Shown piece by piece: positions 23,201 to 32,200 of a DNA stretch of 64,000 bases. Below the pieces are notes generated by a model. It was not told the DNA's origin and did not search any database. It saw nothing but the letters and a program-made list of their open reading frames with translations. The stretch spans positions 7,429,169 to 7,493,168 of the forward strand of contig CAIIXF020000010.1 in assembly GCA_903813345.2 (NCBI GenBank), given 5' to 3'. The first letter of the stretch is position 1. Every line of letters starts with the position of its first letter. This DNA comes from Owenia fusiformis. Lineage: Eukaryota > Annelida > Polychaeta > Sabellida > Oweniidae. The position numbers and the translations under genes were made by a program.

Positions 23201-26200
23201 ATCCAATTTCAGGGTGATATGTGGGCATCTGGGTGAGGATTTGAGAGGAAATGCGTAGTCTGCAGACGGGTTAATGGGTGCTTCGTCTGGATTGGCCATG
23301 TGCTCAGTGACCTGTCTGACCTTCTGGCTTTGGCTAGGGGCTGGTTTCTGCCCTGATCTACACATCTTCGAAAAATGGTTCATCCTCCCGCATTGCCCGC
23401 AGTGCTTTCCTTTTGCTGGGCATGTAGATGTGTGGGGGTACGGTCCGCCGCATAGTCCACAGGTAGATGATTTCTGGTTGGTTGAGGTGGTTGAGGTTAC
23501 ATTGTTATTCCTTTGGCGATATGCCTGCTTGTGTAGGGCATTAACGTCCTCTTTTGTGGTTTTTGTTATGTCCTCTGCTTGAGCGGATGATTGAATTTGA
23601 TACCTGGCATAGTCCAGTAATTTCTTGAGGTCCCAATTGTTTGACGGATTTAGTGCCTTTTTTCGCAAGGTGTCATCAGTGGTGCCGACGATGATTTGCC
23701 GTTTCACCTCGATATCCTCCTGGTCGTTGAAGTCGCAGTTTACGCTTTGTGATCTCAGGCGTGTGTAAAACTGCATGATGGTTTCCGATTCTTCTTGTTT
23801 GAGCAGCCTGAATGATATAATTTCAAAGTCAATATTCTTCCTTGGTTCGAAATACTCCAAGAGGTTCTGTTTCGCTGATTCGAAGTCATCATCCGATCCA
23901 GTGTTTCCCAATGTTTCGAATAAATCGTGGAGTTGAGGACCTCCAAAATGCAATAGCATTGCTCTTTGCCTTTTTGCATTGGTAATGTTTTCAGCGACTA
24001 GAAACGTCTCGAATCGCCGAATCCATTTCTTCCAAGCGGTGGATGCGTTGGTTTGGTGGATGTCAAATGGTGGGAACGTGATGCTGTTACTCCTCGTCGC
24101 CATTGTAATGATCTGATAGATCGGTAGATATTGATTGGTTATTGGTTATTGATGTGAGTCTATAGAATATAATAATGACAAGCACAAGATGTAGTGTGTT
24201 CACTCATGGTGTATATTCGTATAACTGATGAACCAGGATGTCTCCTGGTAAGATGATACATATGGGTACATGTGGTCAGTGGTCAGTTAGTACAACATAT
24301 GGTATTATATAAATGAGGTCATTACAATTGGCAATCAGTCTATCGAGATAAAATAGATGCTGTTAAAATGGTGTTCACACAAAATAGCAATTAGAGGAGA
24401 AGTACCAGTGTAGTCCTTACTTTCAGTGGGAGTATCTGATAGATGAGTATGCACCTGATGCTATTGGACTGACTATCAAATACGGAGATTGGGTTTACTT
24501 TTTAAAAATATGAACTTCTTGAAAAATAAAAGAAAAAAGTATTTTGACTTTGTTTAACAAAAATGCCCGATGTCTGAATAGTTCTAGTATCATATGGATC
24601 TCTGTATTTTGAAAGAGAAAGTCAAAAAATATTAGGTTAAAGTTTAAAGTGTTACCCCCCAGTAAAAATGCTTTTGGGGGATTTCTATTTAGTTGAGGAG
24701 CATGTGAAGGTTATTAATACATGTTTGTTTCATGCAAAATAATAGAATAAATCATATGATAGTTCTTTTTTATCATATTTATTTATCAATGAAATATTAC
24801 AATAGAAAGGAAATGTAAGCTTTGTAAACAGAAAACGAGAAAGAGATATTTGCAAATATATGAGATTATTACCAGGAGTAATGATACAAAAATGTATTGT
24901 TGTTTATACCATAAAACAAGAGCAATGTCAAACTTGCAATTAAATACTACTCTCCCTAAAAGCATATTATAGATGACAAGTCATATCACTTTGAAAACAA
25001 AGGTGAGAAACTGGATCCTTTCACCAATCATAGGGTGAAGGTGGTATATACTGGTATATACATGTATATAATACAGCGTAGCAAGAGATACTTCTGGGAC
25101 AGCATATAACGATAAAAGTCTGTAACTTAAATCACCTTATAATGAAACTTAAACTACATATTCATGAACAGGCTTTGCAAAAAAATACAAAAAAACGCAT
25201 AACATTAAATCATTAACCACCCCTTTCTCGCGACAAACTTGGCAGATTTTTTCTCTACTTTTGAAGATTTTTTTATCATATAGCTTAAACACATACTTGA
25301 CAATTTTTTCTCCTTTTGAAGATTTTTTATCATCTAGCCTCATCAACGAACCCATATTTTTCCCCCAACAATTTTCATATTATATATCGCAAAATTAAAG
25401 TAAAACTAAAACTGCCATTTATACCTGAAGTGATAACCTTTGTTCTTCCCTGCCTTTCTCCTGCAGCAGTAGATGTTAATGGTTTCCCATTGAACTCCCA
25501 AGCAAACTCGGGGACATATTTCTCATCACCAATGAAATCAACGGCACAAGTCAGTGAAATAGAATCATTCTCCATTTTGTTAACTGTATCCTCAGGACAG
25601 ACAATCTCATCTGAAACACATAAGAGGAGTATTATAATAGTTCAGTAGCATGATGATAATACAGTTACATGATAAAAGTACAGAAACATGATAAAAGTAA
25701 CATGATAATAGAACAATGATATGATAATAGTAGCAAGATAATAATATACAAATATGAAAATAATAAAATAACATGATAGTAGTTACAAGATAAAAGTCTA
25801 GAAATATGATAATAGTTATTTCATAAAGAAATACATAAATAGTATATAACATGATTTAAGTATATTAACAAGAGAATAGTAAAATGATATAATAATAGCA
25901 TTGAAGCTTTATGACATATACTGGCGATTACTAGAGTGCTGCTAACTCGATAAAAGGCTGGCGCTGGCTAGAATTGTCTATGGATCTAGCCAGGATAAGA
26001 TACCAGTTCTTCAACTCGACAATGGAAAGAACTGATCTACCTAAGTGACTAATATGTCATGATATGACATCTAAAGAGTCAATAAAAGATATATATATAT
26101 AGTACAAAAATATGATAATTGTTATTTGATAAAAGTATAGTTATATGGTTATAGTAATATAACATGATAATAGCACAAAAACATGATAACTATATGGAAA

Positions 26201-29200
26201 AATGATTTCAAAGGGAAACGTCATTCTGTATTGGTTACCTGACACAGCTTTTCCTCCTTTGGTTACTTTATTAATATCAAGCAAAATAAATCAATCAAAG
26301 TAATCAAATTTTGTTTTAATTTAAACCTAGGTACAAATGTAATTTTGTTTAATAGGGAGAAGACTTCCTTGAAGCTTACCATAAACGTTTAACTCTGCAC
26401 TGCCGATGTGTTTAATATCAGGTGAGTTCTGGTTACAAGCATATTTCCCACCATCGTCAAGCTGGATATTCTTTATAACCAGATCATAACTACTTTGAAT
26501 CTCAAATTTGTTTTCAAGCTGGTTTGCCACTTTTCTATTTGATGATATAGGGCGCCCCTCTACAGTCCAGGAGATAAGATGCTGACCAATCGTAGATACT
26601 GTACATTTAAGGACACTCTCAGAATCACCAACTTTTGCAGCTTTGTCTGAAGGGACTTCTCGGATGATAACTTGTGGCTTAACATCTAGAAATATAAGAA
26701 TTGAAACCATTGTCATTTTGAAAAATACATTTGGTTTTGTTTTCAATTTTTCAAATGAAAACTGCTGAAAATTGAGGAATCTCAGCCACAGTAGGAACGT
26801 AAAAAGTAAACAATAACACAAATCACATTTCAAAATCAAAAAATATACAGTGTATATATATGTGTAATAACTGTATATTTATATAAAATTACCAAATTTC
26901 TTTTTCAATATCTGTCATACTCAGTAAAAATAACTATACTAAATCAAAACTACAATATAAATGTATAATTAATACAGACATTACCATACATTTTTCCAAT
27001 TCTCGATCATGTCTATAGATATTAACAGATAAGGGATATCAGATCGCCAATCTTAAGGAAATAAATGAATCCTGATCAAAGTAAAGCTAATCTACACGCA
27101 CTAATAAATAAAATACAATATTCTCATCAGTCTTTTCACATTACGCCTAGCTCTGAATAAAGATGATTACTTACTGAAGACAATAGGTTAAAAGCGGCAA
27201 ACAGATTACACAATTTAACTAATCTTTCGTTACTCATTCAACCTTGCAATGGCAACATTTTCTTTTCTCTTAGGCAAATTTAACGTGAAATTGAACATGT
27301 TTATTAGCACCTATATAAGGTTAATGCGATACTTCCATGTGGATGCATCCGTTAGATGTATTCATAGTTGATAGAAGTAATGTATATTTGCAACCTACAT
27401 TAATTAATACACCATCCAATATCCGTGACAAATAATTGCCTCAATTTATGAAGCCCTGACCATGTAATGAGGAAAATAGACTTGTGTTAATAATATGAGG
27501 GTTGAAAGGGAGAGGAGTACTGATAATTGAAGGAGAGTGACTGAGAAAGGGGCAACTAAACATGGAGAGAGTACTGAGAACAGGAGAAAGGGGTAGGGAT
27601 GAGGAGAGGCTGAGTTATCACATGGGAAATTACATATATATGTACTAATCTAGTAATAAAAATGAAAACTGTGCTGGGAAAGGTGACAAGAAACAGTTAC
27701 CTGAGAACTGGGAGAGGCAGAGAGCAGATGTAACCTTTTGTAGATTATCATCAATTTTACTTCTCTTTGCATTCATTTGATTTCGTTTCTTAAAATAAAG
27801 CTTTGTCTCTTAGTTTAAATACAGACTCTGAGTAGAGAGTACAATGTCACCGTATATCCCTAAGCAACAAAATAAACCAAAAATAATAGGGAATTCTGAG
27901 TCAGTAGAAATGTTTAGCTTCCCAATAAGATAACTGCCACATTTTGAACTGACAGGTGCTAATAGTTTCATCCAGGGGGAAATCATATGACTTGAAAACG
28001 AACAGAAATGAAATCCATTTACCCTGAATCCCCACTGGCTGGTCATAATACCTCTAACTACTACATATGAATTTACAGTTTTAATATCGATAAGGTCTTA
28101 ATAATATCAAATATAGCTTATTATTTTATTTTTATGGGAGTTCAAAAAGGCAGAAAAGTAGCAACATTCTTGATGATCAGATTACATTTCATGAAATAAC
28201 AAAATAAATTGGAATTAGATGTTGGCTGGATCAAAGAATCATTTTTAATTTGAAGAGGGTAGATTAGTCCAGTTCTCACGGAGGGTAGGCCAACTTATCC
28301 ATCTGACAATAATTAAGGCTCGCAGGGATATAAATCTCCATTGTGCATTAAGATGATGAGAAAGACAATATTGCGAAGATATCTATAAAACTGGAAGAAG
28401 GCTAATAACATATTCCTTAAGTTTCCTTAATGTGTGGTATCATGTAACACACTGATCATCATATTTCCTCATTTTTCAAAATGACAAATATGTTCAATTT
28501 AGTAATTGCGCATATGAGTTTCATTTTCAAAATGTCATTATGCTGTTTGGTTGACATTTCAATAAATGTCGCCACTTGTTAATAGATGTCGAAGTGGTAA
28601 CTTCGCTGATGTCAAAAAAGTTTGTCATAACAATCTTGTTTATAATTGCAAACTGGAATACAGTGGCTGAAATAATATTGAGAGTTTTCATATCATGTAC
28701 ATTTTATAAAGATTCTAATTTGATCCATGGTAGAACAAAGGGTAACATTTAAATATATATAATAACCCCTAACCAATGAAAAGTACATGGATTACACATA
28801 GACTGTAAATAATATAATTTCCAGAAAATATATTAGACAACAATATAGTTCTCATGTTAACATCTGTTTAAAATGAACATAACTGTTACCAGCAATGTTT
28901 TTCATTGAGAGTTGATCTCTAACTATGCAAGATTTCCACATATAAGCTTTACACTAAAAAAAGTTTCTAAGTTTTTGAATGCCGACACAATCATATTGTT
29001 TCATAGTTATTGAAAATAACTCTTTAACTTTTTTAAAAAATGTGCTTGCTGCTATGGACAATTGGTATTCACGTAGTTATGTCCAATGCTCTGAAACATC
29101 TAAAAAATAATAAAAAAACATTTAAAAAAATTGAGTACAAAACAGTCACAGATGGATGAAAATTACTAAATTCACATTTGCTTCAGTTATTATTAAATCC

Positions 29201-32200
29201 TCGTTACAGACATCGACAGTTTCAATATTTGCTCTGGCCTCTGTTCTCTTGAAGTAGAATGATTAATATAAGGTTATAGATTACAAATGTTGTGTTCTGT
29301 AATTATATTAGAATCAATAATAAGCTAAACACATTTCCCGTTAACTTGAAAACTACACGCTGATTGCTTTTAGAAAAATCTGTTTTCTGTCTTACATTTC
29401 CTTCTGGAAAATCCTGGCCATCGATCAATGTTGTAAATTCTCAGGATAACTAATCGTGTTATCAATTAAACTTTTATCGATGTGTGATTAGTAATCACAG
29501 AATGCAGCTTGTTACTTTAACAATGTACAGTAAAACCATTTATGGTGAATGACTGAATGACTCTTTAAATAACCTCTGTTAATTAAGACACATATATATT
29601 GAAGGCAATTTGTTTTTTGTGTAGAATTTAGAATATCAGAATGCTTTTTTGAAAAAAAATATTGGAAAGATTTATCCCATGGTTTTGCCAGATTTGCCAG
29701 GTTTTAATATATACTTTACTTAGTATGTACATGTATTTGTTTTACTAATCAAAAAATCAAATTAATATACTGTTGTGTTAAAATTGTTTCTAAATTTGCC
29801 TTCAAGATATATAGCTTATATAAAATTAACAACAAGCTACCATTGAAATAAGAACTCATTTTACATGTAATATAATAAAATTCACACACATTTATATACA
29901 AAAGTTCAACTGTACAATATATAAAGATATAATGAAGAAGTCTCATGAAGGAAATAATCAGTGGAATCGGAATTCAATTACATTCCAATGTCTTTGTGTC
30001 AAGAACAATACCATATTAGCTATTGTTGATTAAAGGAACACGATCTATTTATTGAATTTATACAGTCACACAATTTGGTATCGAAGACCTGTCTTCGTGA
30101 TTTGTTGACAGCGTGACTAGCCCTTAATTCGTGTGATTTTGCCATCAATCCAAGTGTCAAATTAGTATGTCAGAAATAATAGAAAAATTCTTTATTTAAA
30201 TCAACAAATTGCTAGAGTCAAATAGAGCAATATTTAAAAAGATTGATAACTAAACTAACTATCACCATTCTATTTGAGCAAATAATATATTATATTTTTT
30301 TAAAAAGAACATGAACATCATGTTTCTAATTAATCATTTCTAAATGATACTGCATCCGGATTCCATTGTTATCTAATTCGTATTGACAAGCTTTGTCAAA
30401 CTGCCTTGAAGATAACCTAAGAATTCAAGGGTACAAAAATGTCTTTCTTAGTTCTTTACAAAAAAATAAACAAAAGTTCCACATGTTGTCACAGTTTATT
30501 TTAGGTTTTATGGCACTCATTTTCAATTAATTCTTGCTCATTTCTCTCTGGTTTCACATTAAACCCTGACAACTCAAACAATTTTGCAAAGGAAATTTCT
30601 ATATAAAGCATCCCATAAATTTTCCTTATCACCTGTATGCTATTATATCACAGATAATTGTCGCAATAATTCTTTCTGTAAAGTAATAAATAATCTTCGG
30701 AAATGAGCTATGATTCGCAAGATTTCATGATTGTTTCAGCGCAAAATTACACTCCAGTCTGCGTTAATTCTTTTATAATAGTTTACATAGCTTTATTGCA
30801 AAATAAGTAATTATACAACATAGGTACCTTTGTCTAATATATACTTAAACATCATGAATTGCCATGGTAATCTTTTTTTCATTTGGAATCAAAGATACCA
30901 GCTATAAAATAGGCTGCAATCAGAATTAGCATGTACTTTAAGTAACATGCAGTTTCTCTGTTTACAAAGAATAAGCGTAAATAGCATCAACATTTCAAAA
31001 TTAAAATTTTAAAATAAGGCTTTAATTGATGAGGTGAATATGAGCTAAATTCGAAAATAATACTCCTAAGACTTCATTTTCGCAGTTTTAATTGGAATAT
31101 TTTCCTGTAAAATGATGACAAGACAGTTGTCTCCCTTGCCTTTTATCTGGCTGTGATTTTTAACAGCCACTGTTTGAGCATATAATCAGTCACTTATAAA
31201 TACCTAAATAAAATATATTATACTAGAAATCTTATCTCTAAAGATCATTACCATTCCCCAACAATGGACCAATTATTAAGCACAATGGCAAAACTTGCAA
31301 AAACGGAAGAAAAAATGATGAAGCAAACTGCAATAATTTGTTATCCCCTAGCTTACTAAGAGGCTTTATCTTTTATGTAGGAGTTTTATTTATTCCAAGA
31401 TAGTATAGGATGATCTAATTCACCTCTTATAAGAAAACGGTAAATATTATAACTCTACCTTGGCCTGAGAAATATCTATTTTATATCTGTAATACGTCTA
31501 GAATTCAAATGGAATAAAAGATCTGATCAAAAACACCTTATATACCTTAAATACTTTATTTGTGGCGAAAATCATTGGTTTTGGGAAGGGGAGATGGAGC
31601 ATAATTATAAGCAAGCCATTTGGTCTGGGAACTGTTACATTTTCCCCCTTATTAGAATATTTCTTTTGACACCGAGATGTCGGGTAAAAATATTCCCATC
31701 GTTTCCAATTCCAAAATATTCATTCTGTACAAATTATGTCAGGTATCAAGTACCCCACCAGGTACCATACTCTTTTTTTACCTAAACCCAGATTTTCTAT
31801 TCATTCAGGCTACTTTATTAATTACAGGAAAGGTTACATATCTAAGACCTAATGGCTAAACCAATTTTATAATTTGAATACCTACGGCTTCCATGGGAAT
31901 ATAAAAAAAACTAGATCAGGGATGGGAGGGAAAAGTAGATCAGAAGAAGTCCTATAGAGCTTGGAATGTTAGAGGAGGGGATAGAATGGACATTAATATT
32001 GTATTTCACCAAGGTCTTCCAATGAATCAATAGAATCAATAAGCACCTTGAACACTGAGGTCTTTCACCAGGAAAATAGATCTTATGAACTCATGATTGT
32101 AAGAAGAAGCTGGTTTATAAGCTACGGTATCCTTTATGAAAACTGTTGCAGCTGTAATTATTCAAGATCAGATGTTGCAGCTGTTTTATAACAAGGCATG

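Larger units (their letters stand above)
19561..24326 (-). mobile_element. Complete Ty3/mag-like LTR retrotransposon, 4766 bp
   Basis: The element runs right to left. Two 223-bp LTRs (24104-24326 and 19561-19783) match at every position I compared. They start TGTAATGA and end TCATTACA. The element is flanked by the 5-bp duplication ATTGG (19556-19560 and 24327-24331), the size usual for Ty3-type integrases. It has a primer binding site, a purine tract and one intact Gag-Pol frame, with no envelope gene. It sits in sense orientation within the intron that splits Ig2 of the receptor gene. Identical LTRs and an open frame imply a recent insertion that may still be competent. Mag-lineage assignment is by protein character and primer type, not by a tree. 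Confidence 0.95.

Noticed and set aside
20301-23582. Several plus-strand frames across the retrotransposon
   Set aside because: They are antisense shadows of the Gag-Pol frame.
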